DNA of 64,000 nucleotides from Botryococcus braunii (lineage: Eukaryota > Chlorophyta > Trebouxiophyceae). The stretch lies in the NCBI GenBank assembly GCA_002005505.1, contig KV908591.1:80001-144000 (forward strand), in the 5' to 3' direction. The first letter of the stretch is position 1. Every line of letters begins with the position of its first letter. The notes below the pieces were generated by a model that saw only the letters and a program-made list of their open reading frames with translations, was not told the origin of the DNA and made no database searches. Of the stretch, positions 31,129 through 49,847 are shown in pieces. The translations under genes were made by a program, and so were the position numbers.

Positions 31129-32267
31129 CTGAGACAACTCCATTGGTATCCTTCACTCTGGATGTCTTAATCCCTTGCGGTCCGCTGTTTTGTACTATAT
31201 TGCTGCCTCCCCAGGCATCCACATACATACGCAAAGGCTGGTCCTACCTGTTCGACAGTGTGGCTCGTCGGTGAAAAACAACAGACAAACTCATCAGTTT
31301 GACTCATCAGTCTTTTGAATGGCTGCAAAGGAACGAAGCGTTGCTGTTCTACTAAACCGATCCCGAGAATCGCTTGCCGACAACCCTGCAGGCTGCAGCT
31401 GACATCGCGGCCGTTTGAACCGGAATAGGACGACCGATGTCCTGTACCGCCAATCTCGTACTGCCAATCTTGAAGTAAAACGAAGGGTGGTGGAAGGAAG
31501 GAAGGAAGATTACATCCAAAGACCAGCCACTAGGGCTGAAGAGGACGGCAGTACAATGAATGGCCCATATCTAGCCGACTAAGGTCGCACAGCACCTGGG
31601 AGAGTGAGGCAGAGGTGGCTGCGCAGAGGAACACAGGGAGGTCACCTGATTACGTGGGGGAAGCTAAACTTCGCATAAAGAACTTAACGTTGACCACTGA
31701 GTTCAATGGGAATGGTGCTTCTATAGCATGAATTGCCAGGACGGCAGCTGTCACACTTACACATTGCTAGGTCTGAGTTAAGGAATAGCAGAACGAGTAA
31801 GTTCCAAGGCAGCCACTTCACACTAGGGTTCGCCTCTTCACACTAGGGTTTCGCTTCCCTTTGGGTTCCACCAGTGACCCACCACCTGTATCGCGCTTCA
31901 TCCCTGGGTCTCAACCTACTACAAGAAACACTATTGAGAAGGACTAAACCCTAATTTGTACAGGGGAAAGCTGCTCCTTCCGGCAGGCAGGGACGAGCTG
32001 TCTCCTCTATCGCTTGCACCATCCATAGTAAAAGAAAGTCGCCTAAAAGCATTTTCAATGTTCATAGTGTAAGAGGTTTGGAAAGGATGACGGAGGCCCT
32101 GACAACGGCTCCGTTCCAACTACCTACAGTTTTGCCAAAGAGTATTCAACGAGTAAAATCTGGAAACTCCCATCCCAATCCCCAACCAGATGCACACATA
32201 CATGCGCGCACACACATGCACATGCACACACACGCGCACGCGCGCACAGACACACAGACACAGACAC

Positions 32268-32345
<78 letters not shown>

Positions 32346-32851
32346 CCCCCCCCCAACATGCACATATGTGGCTGGCATGCAAAGTTTTACCACTTCGATC
32401 TTTGCTTCCCCCATCTGTCTTCCCTGCCCATTTACAGTGCAGATCACGAGCTCCACAGACGTTACAAAGGCATGCTGAGTCAGCATCTGCAACAAGTCCA
32501 GAACGGACCGCTGACTACACATGGCCCTGAGCTCATATTTGCAACAAGGCTAGAACGGAGGGCTGCACGGCACATGGCCCTAAACTCATACTTAGAATAA
32601 AGAGCGGGGCCTATCCTAATCGCACACCATAAATGCAACAAGGCCAGAACGGAGGGCTGAGCGCACGTGACGCCAAACTCACATTTGCAACAACTTCAGA
32701 ATGGGCGGCCGAGTACACACGGCCCCAAGCTCAACAAAAACCTGGCTTTCGCTCGATGACATGCTCTCAGAAATTGTGAGTCGCTAGTAAACAAAGATCT
32801 CTAGGGAGCCCAAAAGGACCAGACCAGGACGGATCCGGAAGCCGATTACTC
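31129..32851. other. Spacer between SDR and CCDC77
   Basis: Probably the CCDC77 promoter or 5' exons. A minus-strand frame at 31931-32065 (MNIENAFRRLSFTMDG) could be a 5' exon, but it lacks a convincing donor and homology. The rest shows nothing except the (AC)n array at 32175-32356. Confidence 0.4.
32175..32356. repeat. Microsatellite (AC)n
   Basis: Degenerate GCGCACAC/ACACAGACACGG start, then a pure AC run of about 75 bp, closed by a run of 12 C. Confidence 0.95.
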
Positions 32852-35800
32852 TCAATCTCGCTTAGACGCAGCAAGATTTCTTTTGAAGTCAGGCAGGTAG
32901 GAGGCAGAGAGGGCAGCAGCCACAGCGAGAACGTTGAAATCCACCAGCTTCATCAGCAGGCGAAATGCGACGGCTGTGAGGCCCAGATCGCGCCACACGG
33001 TGCGGCCTACGCTGTTGAATACCAGGTCCGGAATGTCATCTGCTTGAACGGCCATACGCCTGAAAAAATCCAGGATGTCCAGCTTGACATCTGAGTGGCT
33101 GTAGAACCTGCGAGTTTGCGCCACATGGGGGATTAGAAATTACCGTGATCATTACCTACAGTTAACTATCCCTGCTACCATCACAACTACTATCATTACT
33201 ATCCCTGCTACTACCACTCCTGCTATCACTACTATCCCTGCTACCACCACTACACCTACCCTCAATATCCCTGCTACTCCTACTACCGCTTTCCTTACCA
33301 GCCCTGCTACTACCACTACACCTACCCTCAATATCCCTGCTACTACCACTACTACTACCACTACCGCTTTCCTTACTATCCCTGCTACTACCACCATTAC
33401 TTTCCGTACTACTTGCACAAGTACTAATATTACTATCTTTGATACTATCATTAAAATCCCTGCCACTATCACTATTGCTATCATTACTGCCCTGCTACAA
33501 CCACTATTACGATCGTAACTAAGCTCCCTACTACTATGACAACTGTTATCAATACTTCTATCACTGCCACCATCATAACTGCTCCTCATACTATCCACTA
33601 CTACTCTTATCCCTGTTATCACTGCTACCATCACAAGTGCCATCGCTACTACTGTCAATCCTTCTATCACTCCTAATATCGGCTCCATTCCTCCAACCAC
33701 CCAGTCCCACTGACACTGCTACAATCACTGCAAATATCACAAGTACTATCAGCACTACCATAAATACTGCTGTCACCAAGAAGGACCAGAGTGATAAACT
33801 GCTCAAAGCCTGTCAGCTCACCTCGAGCAACACAGGGCAAGCAGATGAACTTTTATCAAACCAGAGCAAGAAGACGAACGATTACGAACCCAGAGCAAGA
33901 AGATGACCTTTTACTGAGCCAGGGAAAGCTTACATGGTATCGACCGGCGATGGATGGAACACCAGTACGTCGATTCCAGTGTGCCGCAGCTCGATGGCAA
34001 GGGAGGCCCCAAAGGAGGAAAGAAACGCCTTCGTGGCTGCGTACAGGGCCGTCATCGGAGACACAATTGCCGCCGCCGCCGATGATGTGAAGACCACACA
34101 CCCTGCCAGCTTCTTCGCCACCTGCACGGCACCCCGGGTGGGGGAGGGAGAGTCATGGGGTACTGCTGTGGTAAGGAGGAGAAAGAAGAGGTTGGGAGAT
34201 TTGGAAGGAGGTCACGGTTTACCGAGAGAAACCTCGGTGCATTGAATGTACCGAGATTGGTACTTTCACTGAAGTACAATGCCTCACTGAAGTACAATTG
34301 GTACTTTCACTGAAGTACAATGCCTCACTGTCCCTCTGACAAGCTGACCTGGATGAAGCTTTCAAAGGATAGACTGCACTCTTTATTCAAAAGCTTTCAG
34401 AGTACAGGGCCCTAGGATAGAGCTGAAGAGGCGTGGCCCATCATCTCGTGCTTTCTTGACTCGGAGTCGCGGTATTTGGGACGCACGGCACAAGCCGGGT
34501 TGGAAATGTTGCGACAGAAACATGACAAGACATGGTCTCCAACACGTTGTTTTTCTGATGTAATCGCAAAGCACACCTGTCCTTACTCCCTCTTTCACAC
34601 TCACCTCCAGACACGAGCCGCTCAAAGCGTCGAATCCAAAGTACCCCGTCCTGTAAGTGTTTCAGCAACCCACGACCATGGAAAAAAAGTGTGGGTGCAT
34701 ATCCCTGGGGTACCGGGACAAACACCATACGTTGGGAAAACTCAGCGCCGTATGCCCGAGTCCCGTATTCCAATCTGCATCCACATGTCTCCCCCACCCT
34801 CGCATCCACCCATCCACCATCCCCACCCCCACCAACCCCCGGGACCACCTAAGTGTTTTAATGTTTAGCATCGTTTTAGTATTTAGCATAAGGACGCCCC
34901 CCCCCCCCCCCCCAGATCGGATGTGCAGTATGGGTGAGTCCATGTGGCTGCCCCCGCTTGGTCCAAACTGTACCGCCTGTACTGCAAGTGCAGTCAGTAC
35001 AGGCTGTACTGTTCGGGACCTGCTCCGATGGAACCCATATGACTATGTTGATGGCACATTCGTATTTGCGCTGCCTGCACAAATGCCTGTCCAGCCCGAG
35101 GCCTTGGCCATACGATGATAAAGCAATTCCAGGCCAGCACGGTATGGGATCAAACGGCCCGGGGTGGGTGAAGTACAGTGCCGTACAGGCATGCACTTGT
35201 ACTCAAAAGTCCTCAACTTGAAAAGTGAACGCCCTCATATTTGTTCTTGCAAGTCCCCCAAGGAACCCTGCGCATGCGTGTGTCCTTGCGAGAAGTGAGA
35301 AGTGTACTGCAGAAGTGAAGTGCAACGAGGCGCACCATCTTCTCCACAAAATGATGCGTAATCGCAACAGCACTGGTGGCGTTGCACTCCATGTTTGCGA
35401 GCTGCTGCTGAAGAGGCCTGTGAAAAACAAAAGTTGTTTTCAGGCCTTGCCAACAGAAAAGGACCAACACCTGGAAAACGCAGAAATTTGGATTGTATCG
35501 CAGTGGCAGCAATTTATTGTCCTGTCTTGATTGATGTAACATTTAAGAAAGTGGAAATGATCATGTAAATGGAATATATTGAAAAATGTAGTAAAAATTG
35601 TTGTTGTACGCCCTCCAGCAATCAGTATGATTATCATGTTGCACTGATCTTTCTAGAAACTGAAGACGCCCAAACAACCACGACACATCCTCAGTGTTTA
35701 CTTCAGCAACGATAAATGTTCTACGAAAATCTCTGGCTGCTCAAAATTGACAACCATTGCTAACCTGGCGGAGGTTTACAATGTAATGTGCAATATTAAA

Positions 35801-36985
35801 ATATCACTTTCCCGGGGACCGGGGGGGAGCGGTATCAGGCCCAACATTCTCTCGGCCACAACTGTAACTTAACAGGGTGCTTAGACTCAGAGCCAGAATT
35901 TCGGTCTTTCAAACCACAGAGTTCAAGCATAAAAGGGGCCCTGCCCAATTGGAAAAGGCCAAAGGCCATGGGATTGTCCCGCCATCAAGGTTGCTTGTCG
36001 AGACACTGCGGTGAAGAGATCACCCCCCCCTCTGCTGGAGGAGGAGTCTGTGAGAGTTCAACCACAAAAGGGGCTGGGCCAAGGGCGGAAAAGCAGAAGG
36101 CAGGTGGTAGGGGACAGACTTTGTCTGGAAGAACCCGGTCAGCATGTAGCCCGCGTTGTTGAAAATGAGCTGTACATCGATGTCTGCAGTTGCTTTTTGA
36201 ATCTGCTCCAAATAGCCTGGTGCCCCCAGATTTACAGGAACCTGCATGGAGGCACGCCATTTGTTACACCCCCGTTGGTTTCTGCAGGCTCTGGGGGTCT
36301 TGCATGTGTTCAGATGTTACTACATCTGTTCCACCCACTCTCAAAAGCAATACTGGCGGAAGTTGGTGAAAACATTGGCGGAAGTATCAGCTCAAGGGCA
36401 AGGATGCGCCAAGTGTTCAACCAACTGAAGATGGGGAGACAAACGCTTTGCTACAAGTGACTGCTGTTGATGTGGGAAGGATGCCCCATGCATTCACCTT
36501 TCTGAACTCCACAGGAAAACCGGATTGCAGCTCTTTCATTGTCAGCTCAAGGAATTCATCGTCCAATGCTACTACGACTACGTTTATGCCTTGCTCCGCC
36601 AGCCTCTTGGCTAGGGCTTTGCCGATCCCTGAGGCAAGCATGTACCAGCCCTCTGGGCTGTCAACCAATGCTATCGTTGCGTTAATGGTACGCATGAAAA
36701 CATTGACATCAGTCCTGTATCGTGTGATGAAAGAACGGCGTAACGTGCGGCTCAGATCGTTTGCATAAGCACCAAAAGATCATTTACCGCCACGTTTCGT
36801 AACTCCAACACGTAAGAGAATATGGGCCTACCACTGCTAGCTCCAGTGACAAGAGCCCATTTGGCATTGTAACGTTTCTTGAGATCCTGGGCTGGAAAGT
36901 AAAAGTCCAATAACAACTGATAGACAACATAGGGCACGAAGACGAGTCCGGTTACAGCGATACATATAACCAATAATAACCCCAT
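32852..36985 (-). CDS. Membrane-anchored short-chain dehydrogenase/reductase, 310 aa
   Basis: Six exons, all junctions in phase: 36832-36985, 36498-36628, 36120-36241, 35336-35417, 33934-34121, 32852-33107. They sum to 933 nt, that is 310 residues plus a stop. N-terminal membrane helix (LLLVICIAVTGLVFVPYVVY), then the Rossmann motif VTGASSGIGKALAKRL, NNAG near residue 118, catalytic Ser in VVFTSSAAAA and YAATK (YxxxK) near residue 192. A VFHPSPVDT segment follows as in 17-beta-HSD12/HSDL1-type and 3-ketoacyl-CoA reductase proteins. The likely reaction is NADP(H)-dependent oxidoreduction of a steroid or very-long-chain 3-oxoacyl-CoA in the ER membrane; the substrate is not determined by the sequence. 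The donor of exon 3 (AAA-GTCTGT) is weak. The gene diverges from GT32 and is followed by CCDC77 on the same strand. Confidence 0.93.
33160..33770. repeat. Degenerate CTA/ATC-rich array
   Basis: Imperfect repeats of CTACTACCACTACTATCCCTG type covering most of the last SDR intron (33108-33933). Val/Ile-rich open frames on the minus strand are translations of it. Confidence 0.9.
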
Positions 36986-38528
36986 TCAGAAAGATACTAA
37001 GATAAAATTAGAAGCAATAACATCTCAATAAACAAGGTTGCAACATACTCGATGACGGATTATTACAAAGCCCAACACGACGCATAACGTAGCCGGAACC
37101 ATGCAAGGGATAACGTTACAATGTGTCCTGGCTACCCAAGATCGCAAGGCCTTCAAACAATAAACATATGCTGTTTTGGCTTTTCAAAATGCTGTGGAAA
37201 GGGGCGGTCGCAGATCGCAGATGGCTAGATTTAGGAAGAGGTACACAGACAAGGGACCCACGTGGGACCCTGATGAGTGCGTCCAACGTCTCTCAATTGA
37301 AAGAAGCCTGCGACACACAAACGGTCAACAGACCTTAGGTTTGGGCTTCCACCCAGACTAGTGATTTGTGTTGCTTTACACGACCAATTTCAGGGTCTTT
37401 CCAGGATTTCTACGCTGTAAAGGATTTGCTTTCCAGCTGCTGCCAGATGCGGAGAAATCTGGTTGTTTAGAACACAGGTAGGGGTTTAGCGATTTACAAG
37501 CCGGAGAGCTTGCCTTCGCTTTGTACAATTCTGTGGAATCCAGTTGCCCTACTGTGTTTGTGCTTTCAAGCTGTCAAGTATGTCCTGCTCCGAGGTGTTC
37601 GCCCCATGTCGCCCGTGCAAGTGGTGCAGATATGCCAGTTGGAAGGTGTTGGTCCTGTTAGGGCACGATTAGGCCTTCATAGTGTTCTTTGGAATGATTC
37701 TGACTGCAGTTTCTTGAACTACCTGCCCGCCATGCCCTCGGATCAGGATGTTACGTCGTAAGCTTGTAGGGTGCCTCTCACTTAGTCAATCAGGTGTAAG
37801 TCCGAAAAGTTTGCGCCTTCCTTTAAATAAGTTTTCCTATGGGCTTGTGAGATACGCGTCCGCATTATCCATTCCTCCATGGAGTCGGGCGGAAAAGGCG
37901 TTGTTGACGCCATGTGTCTGGGCCGGCCCGGGGATTTGATGGTTCGGGCATCAGGCAACGGCGGATAAAGATTCGTCTTTTCTCCTAATTAATTCTGCGT
38001 TAAGATTTATAGATCGCGCTCTTGAAGCATCCGGAGGCAGAAATTCGTCTCTTGGCCTTGTGTGTGCCAAAGAAAACAGTGGGGGTCACACATGGCCAAC
38101 AGAAGCGGAGAAATACCTAAGAGGAAACCAATTGTACTCGTCGTGTTCTTGGTGAAGGTCAAAGGAGGGTATGATCTGTTAAACCGGTAGATTTCCCAGA
38201 CCTGATGCTGACTATTCGCGGCAAGGCAGTTCTCATTCAGCGCTGTCAAGGGTTAGCTGACACTCACATGCCCGTGCCTCATGCAGGATTGGAGGTGAGG
38301 GTGCCCTGTACGGCACAACCTTGAGGCCACTCAAACAAAGGGTACAGTGCAGCAAGCAGCAAGCGAGTGTTTTGTCCTGCAAGCGATTCCAAATTGTCCG
38401 CATGCCAGCCTAGGGGCTGCTTCAGGAGGGCGAGCAGCAAACTGACAATGCCTCCTGGATGTCTTGGACATCACTGCAAGGGCAGTCAGGGTGTGCGTCT
38501 GGCGCCGCAGCTCTACCTGTGAGAACGA
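36986..38528. promoter_or_regulatory. Divergent spacer, SDR and GT32 starts
   Basis: About 1.5 kb between two outward-facing start codons. It must carry both promoters unless further 5' exons exist. I see no clear TATA box or repeat and no supported gene. Confidence 0.4.
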
Positions 38529-43932
<5,404 letters not shown>

Positions 43933-44133
43933 GTTGTAAAGGAGACCAGGTTGCCTGTCTGGGGTGAGGAATTGGGATTGTTGGGTCCCCCCCTTTTTTT
44001 TTGTTGGGGGGGGGGGGGGGGTTTTGGTGCCGTGAACGGTTTGAACTGGTGGCGGAAGTGCTTACAGCAACCAAGCTCACGTTTCTCTGGATGCAGCTAT
44101 AACTACACTTGTTTCCCTCTCATATTCTTTCCT

Positions 44134-44282
44134 TAGGCTAACGCCTTGCAGCCTTAAAGAGTCGTTTCTCCATGCGCTGTGATTAGGCTACCCGGAGGTC
44201 AGCCACAGGGTTATCCACAGCTACCGTAGCCTAATCAGAGCGTATGAGAAACGACTCGTTTCAGGCTGCAACGCATTAGCCT
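44134..44282. mobile_element. Foldback (MITE-like) palindrome
   Basis: Arms of about 58 bp (44134-44192 and 44226-44282) with around seven mismatches pair across a loop of about 33 bp. Outer ends are TAGGCTAACGCCTTGCAGCC and its near complement. No coding capacity. It resembles a short non-autonomous DNA element; flanking target copies were not identified. Confidence 0.65.
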
Positions 44283-44637
44283 CAGTTGGAGCACCGTCGG
44301 GGCCTTTGTGCGGTTGTTTGTCGCATTTATCCACGAACACCTTCGCAGGAACTCGGCAGCAACACCACCCACATGAGTCCTGTGACATGACTGTCTGGTG
44401 TACTGCACCTGGTTGTTACAGACAAGCAGATGCTCGCAGGGTTTTGTGGATGTGTCCTTGTAAGCGGGGCCACGTATGCGCAATGCACATTGTCATTCCC
44501 CTCCCCCTCCCCCCCCCCCCCCCAAACCACAGACACTGTCACACATAAGCACTCGCGCTCACACACAAACCTGCCCCCTCCCTCACTTCCACTCCCCCCC
44601 CCCCTCCTTTTCACACACGCGCGCGGGCAGACATGTA

Positions 44638-44657
44638 GAGAGAGAGAGTGAGAGAGA

Positions 44658-44713
<56 letters not shown>

Positions 44714-44715
44714 GA
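44638..44715. repeat. Microsatellite (AG)n
   Basis: About 75 bp of AG with a few GTGAG interruptions. Confidence 0.96.
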
Positions 44716-45330
44716 GCACATGCGACTTGCCGGGGCAGCCCACAGGTTGTGGTGAGAGAGGAACGTATGGGTGAAGAGGGGCGGGCGGGTGCGCAGGCAA
44801 TAGCTACCTGGAGAGCAAGAAGGGGGCTTATAGCAAGGCCCAGGAGGCCAGGAGGGTTGCCGCGTGAAAGTTTTCTCTATCCCCATTTTCCGTCTTGCTC
44901 TACCGCGAGCCTCATGGTCCGAGACATGTATCAGCGACAGCTGCCCCCCGCCTCCAAGCCATGAATCTGGCCCTCCCGGGAACAATGTGAATTGTTTGGA
45001 AAGGAAAATATGGCTGATCACACCGGAATCGCCATGCCATAGCCTATGGCTATGGCTAGGAAGATTTGGGGGGGGGGGAAGGAAGGCCTAATGTCCCCAC
45101 CCCGATTCGGTTGTTGGGAAGAGAGGAGTCCCGAACTGCCCCTTTCCACAGCCCTGTACCTTACGTGCCCACTTGTTGTACTGTACATGGAAGCTCCAGT
45201 ATGCTCGTCCCCGCGTTGCAGCGGCAGCAGACGGGGCCGCTGTCGCGACGGGGTCGTGTGTTTCTTCTCGGCACGCACTTGTCTTCTGATACGACTGTTG
45301 ACGTGCATGTCTTTGGGACTGCCTGAAGAT

Positions 45331-45525
45331 CAAATTGAGATTTCACCCCTCCAGGTAATTGAGATTTCACCCCTCCAGGTAATTGAGATTTCAAGCCTCC
45401 AGGTAATTGAGATTTCAACCCTCCATGTAACTGAGATTTCAATCTTCCAAGTAATTGGGATTTCAACCCTTCCAGGTAATTGAGATTTCAAGCTTCCAGG
45501 TAATTGAGATTTCAACCTGGCCAAT
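45331..45525. repeat. Minisatellite, 23-24 bp unit
   Basis: Eight copies of ATTGAGATTTCAACCCTCCA followed by GGTA, head to tail with one to three changes each. There are no unique spacers, so it is not a CRISPR-like array. Confidence 0.93.
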
Positions 45526-46149
45526 TTTTTTATGTGGACCGTCTGGTCACTGCCTGGGCACTGTCCCGCCCTTCCCTTATGTACATCGGGGGGTAACAGT
45601 CAGGACACTGTCCCGCCCTCGCGCCCTTGTCTTTGTGTGCTCCGAGCATGGCTTGCCTGCCTGCATCTGGCCTGTGGCTCCGACCGGCTTGGCCTCCAAA
45701 TCCCTGGCTCGGTCTTTGGGACCCGCCATGACCCCCGTCCCCTTCTCCCTCGTGGGGGAGCTCAAACAGTAAGAGCCTCAAGCCCCGGCTGAAATTGGAT
45801 TTATTTTGTGGTCTTGGGAACTTCCGCGAGGTCGAATTTGTGTGGATTTTAAGCGGAAATTTCTTCCTTTCGAGTCGGGACAGTCCCGATCGTGGTAGAT
45901 TGCGGGCTGAAGTGCGATCTCGCAGGAGTTTCCAGTGGCATTGGCGTGGTCCCTCGTGCCACAAGGCACAGCAGTTATGAGACACTGGTGCACACGTGAC
46001 TGCAAACAGGGTCTCCTCGGAGGGTCTTGGGGCCCTCCCTGGGGAGTCCCCACTGGGATTCCTTCGTGGGGGAATCCTCGCGCTGCCCATCAGGCATGCG
46101 AGCGGTTCCCCTGCCTGGCTTGCCAGGCTGCAGGACATTGGGATGGATC

Positions 46150-48110
46150 TGGACAGGGGAGGCGCCATGCGCACCTGGCGTCATCGATGATATGAACATC
46201 GCAATGTTCACATCAATTTTACCCTTTTGTTGTGGATGCGCACCTGGCATCACTGATGTTGGCACGTTCCCAGCAGGGAACGTTCCAACAGCTAGTAGGT
46301 GCTGAAAGGGCTTCTGTCTGATAAACTTTTGGGGCCGGGGGGTGGGGGTGTGTGGTGTGGTGAACGTCCAGCCCCTCGCGTCAGAAAGCCCCATTGGGGA
46401 AGATCATACGTGATTTCAACTCGGAGCACGCATTGGTTGAGTTTTGGAGGAGGCAGCGCAGATATCTGCTGCGACAATAGTGATTCCAGTTGCAGCAAAA
46501 TTTGGTTTTACAGGCACCCAAATGGCTGGCTGGCTCTCTCGGCGTGTAGCATAGTTATTCGAGTGTTTCTCAAGATGACACGTGCTCCCACATGGCCCCA
46601 GGTAGTTGGTGGTGCACTTTGACGCTTTATGGATGACACGTGCTCCCACATGGCCCCAGGGAGTTGGTGGTGCGGGTTGATCCTTAATGCAGATCAAACG
46701 CTGTCGTCATGAGTGATCGTGATCCCAGTCCAGGCTGGGCAGTCCAGCAGAGTCAGGAACGCCCTAGGACGGCGTTTTCGATGTAGGTAGCATAAAATTA
46801 GATGTAGAACTTGCCCTGGCGATGGGCAGGTAGCTTCTCCTAGCGATGTGCACAAGCCTTGGATGTAACTCACTTTCCTTCGAACAAAAGTGGATTCTCT
46901 ACTGAGACATTTGTTGCAGAAACCCCCTGTGCATGTGCTGTTGAATAATTTCAGCTGCCAGCCTGGCGGGGCTTTTCTGAAATATATAAGGCTTCGTGCG
47001 AACCAATATATAAGCTTCTGGGGGTTTTCAAGCTTAATTATTAAAAAGGGGGGTTTTTAAAAAAAAAACTCTATATTTTAAAGCTGTCTTACCAGTGACG
47101 GTCTCGTGTTCCAGAAACAAACATATGCTACACGAGAATACTGCATTTCACCGCAATCGAGTCACTAATTCGGTGCTGATCATCGGCCTCTCAGCAGCAT
47201 ACCGGTGTTCTTGCACAATGATCACGCAACTCAACTCCCATTGGGTGGCTGCTCATCATCAGCCTGCTTTCTTGAGCATATGGCCGTGATTATAAACAAG
47301 GTTCACTCTTACTACTAAACAAGGTTCACATGACATCGAGATAAATGAACCCCATTGGGTGCTTATGTAGACATCTACAGCTGTTAATACCCGTACCCGT
47401 ACCAACGTGATCACTTACAATAGACAACAACACAACTCAGCCCCGATGGATGGCCATTTGTCATCAGCCTGCTGCCAGCATACCGTTGTGGTCATAACTA
47501 TCTTCGTGATTTATACATTGCACTGGTTAGGATAGGCGTCACTCTTTATATTAAATTGCACAGTTCAACCCTGACAGGTAGCCAATGGCCAATTGTTATC
47601 AGCCGTCAATGGCCACTGGCCATCTGCTATCAACCTTTCAAAACCCTCTAAAATTTACAACATACCGTTGTGATTGTATACCTTTTTCTTTAACGCCTCT
47701 AACACAAACTCTTTTTTCTTTAATTTTTTTTTATCCGCCTCTAACACAAACTCAAGCCAGCATATATGGGGCGTGACAGATACAGGTAGGGGTCCCCGAC
47801 ATCGACTCTCTTCATACCGACCAAGAATCCATCCGACAGTGGGTTTTTCCTTCAAGAGAAAGGGTTGATACCATGTTCAAAGGGTTGATACCATGTTGAA
47901 GGGGTTGATACCATGTTGATAGGGTTGATAAAATGTTGATAGGGTTGATACCCTGTTGGCAGCAGAAGGCCCCCCATATTTATAAGAGGTGAGGCATGTT
48001 CCGGAACGTTTATAATGACGTCTCTAATTAACTGGGCGCGCCCAATGTTGGCAATGAATGTTGGTATGAACATGCTCTCTGCCATACTCTCGACACATTG
48101 ATGATGGCCT
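46150..48110. other. No gene seen; local repeats
   Basis: Spacer between the converging GT32 and HemW genes. It holds a 56-bp duplication (GATGACACGTGCTCCCACAT, twice, 46575-46680), three diverged copies around CATCAGCCTGCT...CATACCGTTGTG (47200-47680), and five copies of GGGTTGATACCATGTTGA (47868-47965). I see no supported frame. Confidence 0.55.
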
Positions 48111-48297
48111 CAGGGAGCACGGCCCTTCACACGTCCCAGCGGCCGCTTAGTGTGGCACGGTGGGGGAAACAAGGTATGGCGTTGTGTGGTGGTAAGAGCC
48201 AAAAGGTTTGCATGATCCTCTGTTCCAAGGGGGTGAGAGGGCGGGAAGCCGTACGACAAGTACTGTACGGCGGTACAGTCCCCAGTGGGGCTCCCCA

Positions 48298-48832
48298 TCA
48301 TTGAACTGGCACGGCGTCTGGAGCCCGAGCCTGATTATGCTGGTCGTGACCCACATTGGATGGACAGAGAGCAAAAACGTCAGAGATGACGTCATTAGAT
48401 AGGAGAAAGCCCTCGGGATCCGTCAACCGCACCCGACCCAGCCGATCCCCCGGATGGGCTCCCGGCGGGATCCGGACCGCAAGCCCTCTGGGGAAGTGGG
48501 GCTCCAGTCCCTCCAGCACCATTTCTACCGCAGACCTGCAATGTGGACGACCTGATTTCAGCTCGGCACATGATTTGCAATCACGCACATGATTTGAATT
48601 GCGCACCTGATTTCAGCTGGGCACATGGTTGTCAATCGCAAACATGATTTGAATTGCACACAAGATTCAGCTGGGCACATGAGCTCAGGTGCGCACAAAT
48701 TCAGTTGGGCACATCAGTTCGCATGCGCACGTGACTTCAAGAGCGGGAGGGGCCAGCCAACATGTGTAAAGTGCTTGGGCCCACAAAGCATGGAAAATAC
48801 AAAGCACCGGGACGCGCCGGCGCACGCACATG

Positions 48833-48898
<66 letters not shown>

Positions 48899-48919
48899 AC
48901 ACACACACACACACACACA

Positions 48920-48970
<51 letters not shown>

Positions 48971-49482
48971 CCGCCCACCCACATGTGTGCCGATGTTCCG
49001 CCCATTCCACGTGCAAGTCGTGTTGGCACCCTGAGATGGCCTCGGCATTTCCTCAGTAACAGGAGAATGGGTATAAGAAGGACCCAACCACATACTCCAA
49101 AGTCGTGTTGGCACCCTCAAATAGCGTTGGCATTTCCTTATTAACAGGAGAATGGGTATAAGAAAGACCCCACCACACACTCCCAATTGCACAGACACAG
49201 AGCAACGCCAAACAAAGACCACCACAAGGACCTGGAAAGAAGAGCTGAAGCAGCTGCAGGATGACTCCCACTACGAGGTAAGGAAGTTCGGCAAAGAGAA
49301 CAAGCACCGGTATACAGGGCACAGGGGCCTGCTAGACGCCTTGAGAAAGCAGATATGGTCGTGGACGACTGAATTGGGTTCCACAGGTGGATCTGGCACT
49401 TTGAGGTTGGGGTGCCACTGCGTGTGTGCCCCCCCGGGGAGGGGGGGTATGCCTTGTGTGTATGTGTGTGTGTGTGTGTGCG

Positions 49483-49522
<40 letters not shown>

Positions 49523-49622
49523 GGGGAGGGGGTGCGCGCCTGCCTGTCTGAATCTGTACATGTGTGTGCGCGCCGGCCGACCTCCCTGTGTGTGTGCGCG
49601 CGCCCCTACTTGCCTTTGTGTG

Positions 49623-49658
<36 letters not shown>

Positions 49659-49691
49659 CGTGTATGTGTGTGTATGTGCGTGTGTGTGTGT

Positions 49692-49722
<31 letters not shown>

Positions 49723-49733
49723 CCTGGCTGCCT

Positions 49734-49764
<31 letters not shown>

Positions 49765-49767
49765 CGC

Positions 49768-49847
<80 letters not shown>

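Noticed and set aside
33152..33700. A 182-codon Val/Ile/Gly-rich minus-strand frame resembling a membrane protein
   Set aside because: It is the translation of the CTA/ATC-rich array in the last SDR intron.
35213..35542. A 109-codon minus-strand frame read as one unit
   Set aside because: Only 35336-35417 is an SDR exon, bounded by an acceptor and a donor in phase. The rest is intron.
44210..44222. TTATCCACA, the bacterial DnaA-box consensus, in the foldback loop
   Set aside because: A single 9-base match in eukaryotic nuclear DNA is expected by chance. No origin features accompany it.
45331..45525. Regular direct repeats that could suggest a CRISPR array
   Set aside because: The units are contiguous without unique spacers, the genome is eukaryotic and no cas genes are present. 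It is a minisatellite.
45530..46174. A 214-codon minus-strand frame
   Set aside because: No domain, GC-rich region where long frames arise by chance, and no splice context. Not listed as a gene.
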